This document shows, one piece after another, positions 50,507 to 58,740 of a DNA stretch of 64,000 nucleotides (position 1 is the first letter of the stretch; every line of letters starts with the position of its first letter). Source of the DNA: Geothermobacter hydrogeniphilus (GTDB lineage Bacteria; Desulfobacterota; Desulfuromonadia; Desulfuromonadales; Geothermobacteraceae). The translations under genes were made by a program, and so were the position numbers. The DNA lies in contig NZ_PPFX01000021.1 of the NCBI RefSeq assembly GCF_002898515.1, forward strand, positions 1 through 64,000, read 5' to 3'. The notes under the pieces are model-generated. The model saw only the letters and a program-made list of their open reading frames with translations, did not search any database and was not told the origin of the DNA.

Positions 50507-51297
50507 GGCGCCCCTCCCCCGAGATAGAGCCGCGGCAGACGATTGTCGACCAGGGTCAGACCGGGCCGGAAGTGATCAACCGCGACCAGACCGACATCAT
50601 TCCGACGGGAAACAACCTGACGCAGACGGACCGTACACTGTCGGTCGAGATAGAGCCCCTCTTCATCCATCAGGCTGAAGCTGCTGTCGGACAGAGCCAG
50701 TACCGCGTCACCGGAACAGAACAGCCCCACCTCCCCCTGTCGGACATCCATCCTTTCAGCCGTCAGCCGTGAACCCTCCTGAAGCAGCAGTCCGTACCGA
50801 CAACCGGTCAAGCGGCCGCCGGAGAAGCTGACCTCGGCCTGCTGAACGAGAAGACCGACATCGGCACGCCGCAGTTCGAAACCGGAGAGACTCGCAACCG
50901 CGCCGGGCAACAGTTCAATGCCGGCCCACAACGGATCACCGTCAGCGACCGGGTCGATCGGCTGCAGCGGGAGAAAGCGGACCGGGTTCTGCCGGTTGCC
51001 GGAAATCCGCAGGGTTCCGTAAACCAGAATCTCGGTCAGACTGGAGAGATATTCCGGAAAGATCTTGGTTGACTCGGCAGGACGCACCCAGACCAGCGAC
51101 CCGGGAGCGAAAGTCAGGCTGCTCCCGGCAGGTATACGCAGGTCATCGGCCAGGACCATTTCTCCGGAAACCTCCACCTGGCCGTGGATGACGCCGGAGA
51201 GCCGCGGTAGCGGGGGCGGGGCGTAGAGCCGTGGTGACGGCGGTGGAGCGCAGGAAATAAGCAGCGGGAGGAGAAATGCCAGATAAAGAAAACGCAC
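50503..51297 (-). CDS. Beta-helix lipoprotein paired with the NosD-like protein
   Basis: The product of 264 aa starts with GTG 51297 (TAGTG overlap with the upstream stop and GAGGG eight bases upstream). The signal VRFLYLAFLLPLLISC ends in a lipobox cysteine. The rest carries strand-rich repeats (LSGFELRRADVGLLVQQAEV, then SFSGGRLTGCRYGLLLQEGS) resembling a short beta-helix. It may be an anchor or partner of the larger beta-helix protein encoded next. Confidence 0.7.
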   Translation of the reverse strand: MRFLYLAFLLPLLISCAPPPSPRLYAPPPLPRLSGVIHGQVEVSGEMVLADDLRIPAGSSLTFAPGSLVWVRPAESTKIFPEYLSSLTEILVYGTLRISGNRQNPVRFLPLQPIDPVADGDPLWAGIELLPGAVASLSGFELRRADVGLLVQQAEVSFSGGRLTGCRYGLLLQEGSRLTAERMDVRQGEVGLFCSGDAVLALSDSSFSLMDEEGLYLDRQCTVRLRQVVSRRNDVGLVAVDHFRPGLTLVDNRLPRLYLGGGAP

Positions 51298-51791
51298 TAC
51301 AGCCACCCTCGGGAGTCGAGAAACTCACGCGCGGTTGCAAGAGGAGGCGCACCGGACGCGACGGCCTGGACCAGGGAGGAAAAGTCATCCGCCGGCAACA
51401 GCCCGGAAAGTTTTTTCAGGGCGGGAATCACCAGGGTGAACTGCAGGTCGGATTGCGGTCTTTCGCCGCTGACAATGAAGGGTATCTCTTCTTTTTTGAA
51501 AACCACGCGGCCGGCCGGGGGAATGTTCTCGCAAAAAACCAGGTCGGCCCTGTCCTTGGTCACAGCCTCGGCGGGAGTCGCTCCGTCAAGATACACCGCG
51601 ACCGTCTCGGTTCCGGTTTTTTCCTTGATGTAGATCGAGACCAGAGCGTACAGGGTTTCCTGGCGGACGGAACCATCCAGGCCGATAAACAGCTTGGAGC
51701 CGAAACAGCCGTCACCGGCAACGGGCAACAGCAGACCGGTGAACAACAGCAGGCACAGGATCCATTTATGTCGGAGAGGAAAGGAAAACAC
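51297..51791 (-). CDS. Short exported protein, possibly a reduced substrate-binding domain
   Basis: The product of 164 aa has a signal peptide (HKWILCLLLFTGLLLPVAG). The mature part (KLFIGLDGSVRQETLYALVS, then GATPAEAVTKDRADLVFCEN) recalls one lobe of OpuAC-type binding proteins, but the match is weak. The GTG start at 51791 is the only one after the preceding in-frame stop. It is the first gene of the secreted-protein/GeoRSP operon. Confidence 0.65.
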   Translation of the reverse strand: MFSFPLRHKWILCLLLFTGLLLPVAGDGCFGSKLFIGLDGSVRQETLYALVSIYIKEKTGTETVAVYLDGATPAEAVTKDRADLVFCENIPPAGRVVFKKEEIPFIVSGERPQSDLQFTLVIPALKKLSGLLPADDFSSLVQAVASGAPPLATAREFLDSRGWL

Positions 51792-51803
51792 AGCGAATCA
51801 GTC

Positions 51804-51819
51804 AGCAAGGAACGTACCA
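51804..51819 (-). promoter_or_regulatory. Candidate sigma54 (-24/-12) promoter
   Basis: On the minus strand TGGTACGTTCCTTGCT matches the sigma54 consensus TGGCACG-N4-TTGC at nearly every conserved base, with GG and GC exactly 10 bases apart. The predicted start point would lie only about 2 bases before the GTG at 51791, which would make a nearly leaderless message. The neighbouring gene encodes a sigma54 activator, which supports it. Confidence 0.4.
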
Positions 51820-51918
51820 TTCCCGCAAACCCCAATTGTCCAGCCTTGCCGGGATTTTCAGAGCATCAGCACTGGCAGAGCGAAACCCTCGGTGACGTGC
51901 GGGGAAGACACTTTTTCG

Positions 51919-53337
51919 TCATTCTTCCCCGTCCTCATCACCATCCCCCCCGGCGGCGTCGTCTTCCCCACCATGACCGAGCAGGTGGTACTTCTCCATT
52001 TTGTAGCGCAGGGTGGTGCGCTTGATGCCGAGGACTTCGGCGGTGCGCGTCTGGGAACGACCTTCCCGGTTGAGCGTCTGAACGATCAACTGCCGCTCCA
52101 GGTCTTCAAGAATGTCGGTCAGGCTGCCACCATTCTCCGGCAGAGACAGGCAGATCTGGTCCTGATCCTGGATTCCCTGGGGAAAATCACGCGGGGTCAG
52201 GATCTCTCCCTTGGCCAGAACGACCGCCCGCTCGATAGCATTTTCGAGCTCGCGCACATTGCCCGGCCAGTCGTGAGCGATCAGACAGGCGATGGCCTTG
52301 GGAGAAATCTGCTCAATTTTCTTGCCGGTTTCCCGTGTATACTTGTCAAGAAAGTGGGCCGCCAGCGGTTCGATATCCTCCCGCCGCTCCCGCAGGGGGG
52401 GCAGGTGAACATTGATGACATTGAGACGGTAGAAAAGATCTTCCCGAAAAGTCGACTTCTTGACCTCTTCTTCGAGATTCTTGTTGGTCGCGGCGACGAT
52501 GCGGACATCAACCTTGATGGTGCGATTGCCGCCGACCCGTTCGAATTCATGTTCCTGGATAACCCGCAGCAGCTTGACCTGGGCCGCAAGACTCATTTCA
52601 CCGACTTCATCAATGAACAGGGTTCCCTGGTCGGCCAATTCAAAACGGCCCTTCTTGGTATGCAACGCCCCGGTGAAAGCCCCTCTTTCATGACCGAAGA
52701 GCTCACTTTCGAGAACGCTCTCCGACAACGCGGCGCAATTCAGAACGATGAAGGGCTTATCCTTGCGAGGGGAATTGAAATGAATTGAGCGGGCGATCAG
52801 TTCCTTGCCGGTTCCCGACTCCCCGGTAATCAGGACATTGGCATTGGAAGCGGCAACCGAGGCAGTAATATCAAAAACATCCTGCATCGCCCTGGCGTTG
52901 CCGATAATGCCGGAAAACTTGTAGCGGCCTTCGAGTTCTTCATGCAGGTAGCGATTCTCGGCCAGCAATCGTTCCCGCTCAAGGGCCTTGGCAACGGTCA
53001 ACCGGATCTCGTCGGTTTCAAAAGGCTTGGTGATGTAGTCGTAGGCACCGGCCCGCAGCGCCTGAACGGCACTCTCGACGGTACCGTAGGCGGTAATGAC
53101 GATAATCGGCAGACGCGGGTCGTAGGCGCGCAGCTCGGAAAGAAGCTCCAAACCTCCCATCCCCGGCATCTTGATGTCGGTGATGATCAGGTCATACGGG
53201 TCCTGGGCAATCGCCTGCAGAGCATCGTCGCCGTTGCCGACCGCATGGGTTTCATAACCTTCTCTGACGAGAATGCGGCTCAACAACCGCCGCATCCCCT
53301 CTTCATCGTCAACAATAAGTATTTTTTCACCAGCCAT
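51919..53337 (-). CDS. NtrC-family sigma54-dependent response regulator
   Basis: The product of 472 aa has the full three-domain layout. A receiver domain (KILIVDDEEGMRRLLSRIL; phospho-Asp in LIITDIKMPGMGG near residue 53) precedes an AAA+ domain with ITGESGTGKELIARSIH and the sigma54-contact loop ESELFGHERGAFTGA. A C-terminal Fis-type helix-turn-helix follows (RTAEVLGIKRTTLRYKMEKY). The tail is acidic and low complexity. No histidine kinase gene is adjacent, so its partner is elsewhere. A candidate sigma54 promoter lies just downstream, in front of the secreted-protein operon. Confidence 0.95.
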   Translation of the reverse strand: MAGEKILIVDDEEGMRRLLSRILVREGYETHAVGNGDDALQAIAQDPYDLIITDIKMPGMGGLELLSELRAYDPRLPIIVITAYGTVESAVQALRAGAYDYITKPFETDEIRLTVAKALERERLLAENRYLHEELEGRYKFSGIIGNARAMQDVFDITASVAASNANVLITGESGTGKELIARSIHFNSPRKDKPFIVLNCAALSESVLESELFGHERGAFTGALHTKKGRFELADQGTLFIDEVGEMSLAAQVKLLRVIQEHEFERVGGNRTIKVDVRIVAATNKNLEEEVKKSTFREDLFYRLNVINVHLPPLRERREDIEPLAAHFLDKYTRETGKKIEQISPKAIACLIAHDWPGNVRELENAIERAVVLAKGEILTPRDFPQGIQDQDQICLSLPENGGSLTDILEDLERQLIVQTLNREGRSQTRTAEVLGIKRTTLRYKMEKYHLLGHGGEDDAAGGDGDEDGEE

Positions 53338-53412
53338 GGTTCTGCATTCTAGCACGGGTAGATTCTTCCGGGGTTGAAAACAGGCAGGGAGGGCCGCACG
53401 ACAAAAAACGCA

Positions 53413-54501
53413 TCAGCTATCCGACAGATAGTGGATCTTGTTCTTACCCTCGCGTTTAGCGGCATAGAGCAGATCATCAACGATCTTGAGCAGGCCATCG
53501 AATGTGTCACCGTCCCGCGGATAGGTCGCCACTCCGATACTGACTGTGACGCCGGTCGTGGCGAGACCGTCAAGATAGCGTGCCGACTCCTGTTCAATAA
53601 GGGCCCGGCATCGTTCCGCGGCGGCCAGAGAGGCAGCGGCATCCGACTCGGGAAGCAGGGCAATGAATTCCTCACCGCCATAACGAAAAATATAATCACA
53701 GTCACGCAGGGTCTCGGTCAGAATCTCGGCGACAGCCACCAGCACCTTGTCACCGACCGGGTGACCATAGCTGTCATTGAAGTGTTTGAAATTATCGACG
53801 TCAAGCATCACCAGACCGAGAGGTTTCCGATAACGCCGCGCCCTCATCAATTCCTCGGAAAAGAGCCGCTTGAACTGGCGGTGATTGTACAAGCCGGTCA
53901 ACCCGTCGGTGGAGGCAAGACGACGGGTTTTTTCGTGCAATCGCGCATTGTCGATGCTCATCGCCGCAAAAGACCCGAGGATTGACAACAACCGCAGATC
54001 CATCTGGTCGAAACGGCGCGGCTTGAAATCATCGACGTAGAGGATGCCGATCACCTTGTTCTGAATTTTCAACGGAACGGCAATCAGGGACCGGATTCCC
54101 TCGGTGACCGCCAGGGGGTTGTTGAAAAAATCAGCTTCGTCAGTGTCCTCGACGGCAAAGGCCGTTCCCTGGCTGAGAATGGTGGCCGTCAGCCCCCCCT
54201 CACCCACCCGCCAGCGATCACGGGCGATAAAATTTTCACTGAGGCCATGATGAACCTTGAGGGAAAGATAGTTGCCGGCCCGATCGTAGAGCGCAATGCT
54301 CCCGGCCGGCATTTCCATAACTGCCATGGCGCTGCCGAGAATATTGTCGAGAACTTCCTCCAGGCGCAGGGATGAAACCACCACCTGGGCGACACTGAGA
54401 ATATTTTTCAGGCCCCGCAGTTCTTTTTCAAGATCCTGCGGGTCATCCTTTTTTCGCGTCATTGCGGTTTCCAGAGTGGCGCATTCGTGCAGAAAATGCA
54501 T
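53413..54501 (-). CDS. GAF-GGDEF diguanylate cyclase
   Basis: The product of 362 aa has an N-terminal coil, a GAF domain at about 30-180 (LDNILGSAMAVMEMPAGSIA, then IAVPLKIQNKVIGILYVDDF), and a GGDEF domain with the active motif GGEEF in FRYGGEEFIALLPESDAAAS. An inhibitory I-site RxxD (RDCD) sits five residues before it, so product feedback is likely. It should make cyclic di-GMP in response to a GAF ligand. The start is either ATG 54501 or ATG 54462; neither has a clear ribosome site. Confidence 0.92.
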   Translation of the reverse strand: MHFLHECATLETAMTRKKDDPQDLEKELRGLKNILSVAQVVVSSLRLEEVLDNILGSAMAVMEMPAGSIALYDRAGNYLSLKVHHGLSENFIARDRWRVGEGGLTATILSQGTAFAVEDTDEADFFNNPLAVTEGIRSLIAVPLKIQNKVIGILYVDDFKPRRFDQMDLRLLSILGSFAAMSIDNARLHEKTRRLASTDGLTGLYNHRQFKRLFSEELMRARRYRKPLGLVMLDVDNFKHFNDSYGHPVGDKVLVAVAEILTETLRDCDYIFRYGGEEFIALLPESDAAASLAAAERCRALIEQESARYLDGLATTGVTVSIGVATYPRDGDTFDGLLKIVDDLLYAAKREGKNKIHYLSDS

Positions 54502-54742
54502 TGAACAACTTTGTTTTCTAACATGCTTTTAAGGAAACTGCAAAGCCAAGTTTTCCCTACGGCTTTTTTCCCCGGCAACCCCGTTCGCCGAACCAGTTTT
54601 CACCCTCCATTATTGCCCTGAAAATCAACCCGGCAATCTCTTCCAAAGTCAATTTCACAATAAATTCAATACCTTTTTAGTCATTTTCCAAGTAGGTAAA
54701 AAATCGATCTTTTTTCCTTGCCGAAGAATTCGATTTTCCGGC

Positions 54743-54771
54743 TTGACAGCCACTATATATTGTGGTTTAAA
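54743..54771 (+). promoter_or_regulatory. Sigma70-type promoter of nrdJ
   Basis: TTGACA at 54743-54748 and TTTAAA at 54766-54771 are separated by 17 bases. An NrdR-like box occupies the spacer between them. The rest of the 54502-54742 gap shows no gene. Confidence 0.7.
54750..54765 (+). promoter_or_regulatory. NrdR box 1
   Basis: CCACTATATATTGTGG is a near-perfect dyad very close to the NrdR consensus ACACTATATATAGTGT. It lies between the -35 and -10 hexamers, so a bound repressor would block RNA polymerase. Confidence 0.8.
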
Positions 54772-54780
54772 GTCATCCTT

Positions 54781-54796
54781 ACCACAGTATGTGTTA
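54781..54796 (+). promoter_or_regulatory. NrdR box 2
   Basis: ACCACAGTATGTGTTA is a weaker NrdR-like site that starts exactly 31 bases after box 1. Paired NrdR boxes about three helical turns apart are typical of ribonucleotide reductase promoters. Confidence 0.65.
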
Positions 54797-54882
54797 TTCC
54801 CCCAGGACACCTCGAACGTTTTCAAAACCGATTACGACAACCTTAAATCGAACATTGCGATTTAATTCAGGAGGGTTGCAAC

Positions 54883-57108
54883 ATGCCTAAGAAGTCTCGT
54901 AAACCTGAACTCCCCCTTTCCCCGAATGCCGTCACGGTCCTTGAACGTCGCTATCTCAAGCGCGACGAAGAAGGCAAGGTTCTCGAAACCCCGACCGACA
55001 TGTTCCAGCGCGTGGCACGGACCATCGCCTCGGCCGAGACATGTCTGAAAACCGGTGTTGACGCCAAACAACTGGAAAAAGATTTTTTCCGCATGATTAC
55101 CCGCCTGGAGTTCATGCCCAACTCCCCCACGCTGATGAACGCCGGCCGCGAACTTGGTCAGTTGTCCGCCTGTTTCGTGCTGCCGGTCGGCGATTCAATG
55201 GAAGAGATCTTTGAAGCAATCAAGAACACCGCGCTGATCCATAAAAGCGGCGGCGGTACCGGCTTCGCCTTCTCGCGCATCCGCCCGGCCAACGACGTCG
55301 TCAGTTCAACCAAGGGGGTCAGCTCCGGTCCTATCTCCTTCATGAAGGTTTTCGACGCGGCGACCGAAACCATCAAACAGGGCGGTACCCGACGTGGCGC
55401 CAACATGGGCATCCTGCGTGTCGACCATCCCGACATCATGGATTTCATCATGGCCAAACGGGACCAGACGGTGCTGACCAATTTCAACATCTCGGTCGGC
55501 ATGACCGAAGCCTTCATGGAAGCGGTGGAAGTCGACGGCGACTACGAAATTATCAACCCGCGCACCGGGAAACCGATGCAGAAGATGCCGGCACGCAAAG
55601 TCTTTGACCACATCGTCGACATGGCCTGGCACAACGGCGAACCGGGGATCATCTTCCTCGACCGTCTCAACCGCGACAACCCGACCCCCCAGGTCGGCGA
55701 AATCGAGGCCACCAATCCCTGCGGCGAACAACCGTTGCTGCCTTATGAATCCTGTAACCTCGGTTCAATCAACCTGGCCCGGTTCATTCTCGACGGTGAT
55801 GTCGACTGGAACCGCCTCGGCGAAACTGTGCGCCTGGCGACCCGTTTTCTCGACAATGTCATTGAAGTCAACAACTACCCGATTCCTGAAATCGACCAGA
55901 TGACCCGCGCCAACCGCAAGATCGGTCTCGGTGTCATGGGTTGGGCGGATATGCTGATTCTGCTCGGCATCCCCTACAATTCGGAGAGTGCCGTTGAACT
56001 GGGCGGCAAGGTGATGAAATTCATCAACGACACCTCCCACCAGATGTCGATTGAACTGGCCGAAGAGCGTGGCGCCTTCCCGAATTTTGCCGGCTCGATC
56101 TTCGACGTCAAGGGAGGACGGGAGATCCGCAATGCCACCTGCACCACCATCGCCCCGACCGGCACCATTTCAATCATCAGCAATACCTCATCCGGTGTTG
56201 AGCCCCTGTTCGCTGTCAGTTATATCCGCCAGGTTCTCGACAACGACAAGCTGATCGAGGTTCATCCGCTGTTTGAAAAGATCGCCCGCGAACGCGGCTT
56301 CTACTCCAAAGAACTGATGGAGAAAATCGCCGAACACGGCACGGTCCAGGATATCGCCGAGATTCCCGAAGACATCCGCCGCGTCTTCGTCACCTCTCAC
56401 GACATCACTCCCGAGGACCATGTGCGGATGCAGGCGGCCTTTCAGCAATATTGCGACAACGCCGTTTCCAAGACCGTCAACTTCTGTAACGACGCCACCC
56501 GTGATGACGTGGCCAAAGTCTACCGACTGGCCTACCAGACCGGCTGCAAGGGGGTTACCATCTACCGTGACGGGTCCCGCGACATGCAGGTTCTTTCCGT
56601 GAAAAAGTCCGACGAAAAGAGCGCGCCCGAGGTGCCGATGGAAGTGGAAAAAAAATCCCGCAAACGGGAACGCCCTCGGGCTCTCAAGGGATCCACCTAC
56701 CAGATGGAAACCGGCTGCGGCCCTCTCTATGTCACCATCAACGAAGACCACAAGGGCGCTTTCGAACTCTTTACCACCATGGGCAAAGCCGGCGGCTGCG
56801 CGGCCAGCCAATGTGAAGCAATCGGCCGACTGGTCTCCCTCGCCTGGCGCTCCGGTGTCCAGGCCCGCCAGGCGGTCAAGCAGATGATCGGCATTTCCTG
56901 CCACAAACCGGCCGGGTTCGGCGCCAACCGCATCACCTCCTGCGCCGATGCCGTGGCCAAGGCGATCGAGCTGCACATGCTGCCCGAGGGGGGCGCCCCG
57001 ACCAGGTTCGTCGGCAACGGCGGCGCCTGTCCCGACTGCGGTGGCCCCGTCGAGCACGAAGGCGGCTGCTGCGTCTGCCATGCCTGCGGCTACTCGGAGT
57101 GTGCCTGA
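54883..57108 (+). CDS. nrdJ: Adenosylcobalamin-dependent ribonucleotide reductase
   Basis: The product of 741 aa is a class II, B12-dependent reductase that makes deoxyribonucleotides without oxygen. Motifs: LSACFVLPVGDSMEEIFEAI with a redox Cys, KSGGGTGFAFSRIRP, ATNPCGEQPLLPYESCNLGS with the thiyl Cys and catalytic Glu, and APTGTISIISNTSSGVEPLF. The C-terminal end holds a zinc-ribbon-like cluster (CPDCGG…CVCHACGYSEC). A strong GGAGG ribosome site precedes the ATG. Control by NrdR is predicted from the two boxes upstream, and a terminator follows. Confidence 0.96.
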   Translation: MPKKSRKPELPLSPNAVTVLERRYLKRDEEGKVLETPTDMFQRVARTIASAETCLKTGVDAKQLEKDFFRMITRLEFMPNSPTLMNAGRELGQLSACFVLPVGDSMEEIFEAIKNTALIHKSGGGTGFAFSRIRPANDVVSSTKGVSSGPISFMKVFDAATETIKQGGTRRGANMGILRVDHPDIMDFIMAKRDQTVLTNFNISVGMTEAFMEAVEVDGDYEIINPRTGKPMQKMPARKVFDHIVDMAWHNGEPGIIFLDRLNRDNPTPQVGEIEATNPCGEQPLLPYESCNLGSINLARFILDGDVDWNRLGETVRLATRFLDNVIEVNNYPIPEIDQMTRANRKIGLGVMGWADMLILLGIPYNSESAVELGGKVMKFINDTSHQMSIELAEERGAFPNFAGSIFDVKGGREIRNATCTTIAPTGTISIISNTSSGVEPLFAVSYIRQVLDNDKLIEVHPLFEKIARERGFYSKELMEKIAEHGTVQDIAEIPEDIRRVFVTSHDITPEDHVRMQAAFQQYCDNAVSKTVNFCNDATRDDVAKVYRLAYQTGCKGVTIYRDGSRDMQVLSVKKSDEKSAPEVPMEVEKKSRKRERPRALKGSTYQMETGCGPLYVTINEDHKGAFELFTTMGKAGGCAASQCEAIGRLVSLAWRSGVQARQAVKQMIGISCHKPAGFGANRITSCADAVAKAIELHMLPEGGAPTRFVGNGGACPDCGGPVEHEGGCCVCHACGYSECA

Positions 57109-57140
57109 GCCATAAGAACAGTTCCAGTACTGCTCTGCAG

Positions 57141-57175
57141 GAGAGGGGAACGGACCAGCCGTTCCCCTCTCTTTT
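57141..57175 (+). terminator. Intrinsic terminator of nrdJ
   Basis: GAGAGGGGAACGG-ACCAG-CCGTTCCCCTCTC is a perfect 13-bp stem followed by TTTTG. Confidence 0.92.
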
Positions 57176-57321
57176 GTCCTTTCCTTCCCCCGCCAACAAG
57201 AGGGTGAATTTTTTGCGGCACCATCGAGATTGGCTCTGGCCGGGACCGCCCTGTCCATGATAAGCTTCGGGCTGAATCCGCGACCGGCGTATTCCCTCAC
57301 TCGACAGAGCTTTTCTTTCCC

Positions 57322-57942
57322 ATGACCCTGCCGCCTCTCTCAATCTTCGTTCCGACATTTTTCCTTGTTTCCCTGACCCCGGGGATGTGCATGACCCTCT
57401 CCCTGACCCTGGGAATGACCATCGGCGTGCGGCGCACTTTCTGGATGATGTATGGTGAACTGATCGGAGTCGGCCTGGTTGCCGGCGCTTCGGTCATCGG
57501 CGCCGCGGCAATCATGCTGAACTACCCCGCTATTTTCATCCTGCTGAAAATCATCGGCGGTCTCTACCTCGGCTGGCTCGGGCTGCAGCTCTGGCTCTCA
57601 CGGGGCAAACTCGCGCTGGACCTGGACGGTGAACCCGGAATCGAAGATTCGCCCCGGCAGCTCGCGTTGCAGGGGTTCGTGACCGCCGTCGCCAATCCCA
57701 AGGGCTGGGCCTTTTTCATCGCCCTGTTGCCACCATTCATCGACCAGCAGCGACCGCTGGTCCCCCAACTCGTTTTGTTGCTGGGGATCATTCTCACCAT
57801 CGAATTTATGAGCCTGGTGCTTTACGCAAGTGGGGGCCGCACACTCGGCCGCAACCTGCTTAAAAGCGGCAATGTCCGTTGCGTCAACCGCGTCGCCGGC
57901 ACCTTGATGGCAGGTGTCGGTTTCTGGCTGGCGCTCGGTTAG
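57322..57942 (+). CDS. LysE/RhtB-family amino-acid exporter
   Basis: The product of 206 aa has six hydrophobic helices and the family's early signature FFLVSLTPGMCMTLSLTLGM, a form of the PGP motif. TAVANPKGWAFFIALLPPFI is the second conserved region. It likely exports an amino acid or related compound. The next small gene follows after 11 bases. Confidence 0.9.
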   Translation: MTLPPLSIFVPTFFLVSLTPGMCMTLSLTLGMTIGVRRTFWMMYGELIGVGLVAGASVIGAAAIMLNYPAIFILLKIIGGLYLGWLGLQLWLSRGKLALDLDGEPGIEDSPRQLALQGFVTAVANPKGWAFFIALLPPFIDQQRPLVPQLVLLLGIILTIEFMSLVLYASGGRTLGRNLLKSGNVRCVNRVAGTLMAGVGFWLALG

Positions 57943-57953
57943 GAGCTTGCCTG

Positions 57954-58160
57954 ATGGATTCTTCTCTCAAGATTTTTCTCGATCTGTTCGTCGGCAGTCT
58001 CGGCTTCGCCTATTTCATCTACGGCAAAAAGCAGCGGGTGCTGATCCCGACCCTCTGCGGGGTGGGCCTGATGGCTTACCCCTACTTCGTCCAGCGCATG
58101 CTGATCTATATCCCGGCCGCCCTGCTGCTGGCCCTCCTGCCCTTCCTGATCCGCGAATAA
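57954..58160 (+). CDS. Small membrane protein
   Basis: The product of 68 aa starts MDSSLKIFLDLFVGSLGFAY with AGGAG eight bases before the ATG. It has two hydrophobic helices with a KKQR turn between them. No function is known. It lies between the LysE-type exporter and tag on the same strand. Confidence 0.75.
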   Translation: MDSSLKIFLDLFVGSLGFAYFIYGKKQRVLIPTLCGVGLMAYPYFVQRMLIYIPAALLLALLPFLIRE

Positions 58161-58164
58161 AATC

Positions 58165-58740
58165 GTGAGCCACTACTGCGACAGCGCCCCCGGGCACCCC
58201 TTTCATGGCCCCTACCACGACCGGATGTACGGCTTCCCGTTGCGCGACGACAACCTGTTGTTCGAACGACTGGTGCTGGAGATCAACCAGGCCGGCCTGT
58301 CCTGGCTGACAATCTTGAAGAAGGCGGAAAACTTCCGCCGCGCCTACGACAACTTTGACCTGGAGAAGGTTGCCGCCTACGACGAGAATGAACGGCAGCG
58401 CCTGCTGCAGGATGCCGGGATTATCCGCAACCGGCTGAAAATCGAGGCCGCGATTAAAAATGCCGGCCGCATCCTCTCATTACGCGATGCTTACGGCTCC
58501 TTTGGCGCCTGGCTCGATCATCACCATCCTCGGCCGAAAGAGGCGTGGGTCAAACTCTTCAAACAGACCTTCCGCTTCACCGGCTCCGAGATCACCGCGG
58601 AATTCCTGATGAGTACTGGCTACCTGCCGGGAGCCCATCGACCGGATTGCCCGGTCTACACACGGATACTGCAAAGGCAGCCGCCCTGGGCCGGCACCTC
58701 GGGGGCCACTCACCCTGTTCTCCCGGGACGGCAGGGATAG
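58165..58740 (+). CDS. tag: DNA-3-methyladenine glycosylase I
   Basis: The product of 191 aa excises 3-methyladenine from DNA. The Tag pattern is clear: the N-terminal zinc ligand region (Cys5…His) in HYCDSAPGHPFHGPYHD, then FERLVLEINQAGLSWLTILK, KKAENFRRAYDNFD, and the C-terminal zinc pair in GAHRPDCPVY. The start is GTG 58165. Its last 31 bases overlap the convergent batD-like gene. Confidence 0.93.
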   Translation: MSHYCDSAPGHPFHGPYHDRMYGFPLRDDNLLFERLVLEINQAGLSWLTILKKAENFRRAYDNFDLEKVAAYDENERQRLLQDAGIIRNRLKIEAAIKNAGRILSLRDAYGSFGAWLDHHHPRPKEAWVKLFKQTFRFTGSEITAEFLMSTGYLPGAHRPDCPVYTRILQRQPPWAGTSGATHPVLPGRQG

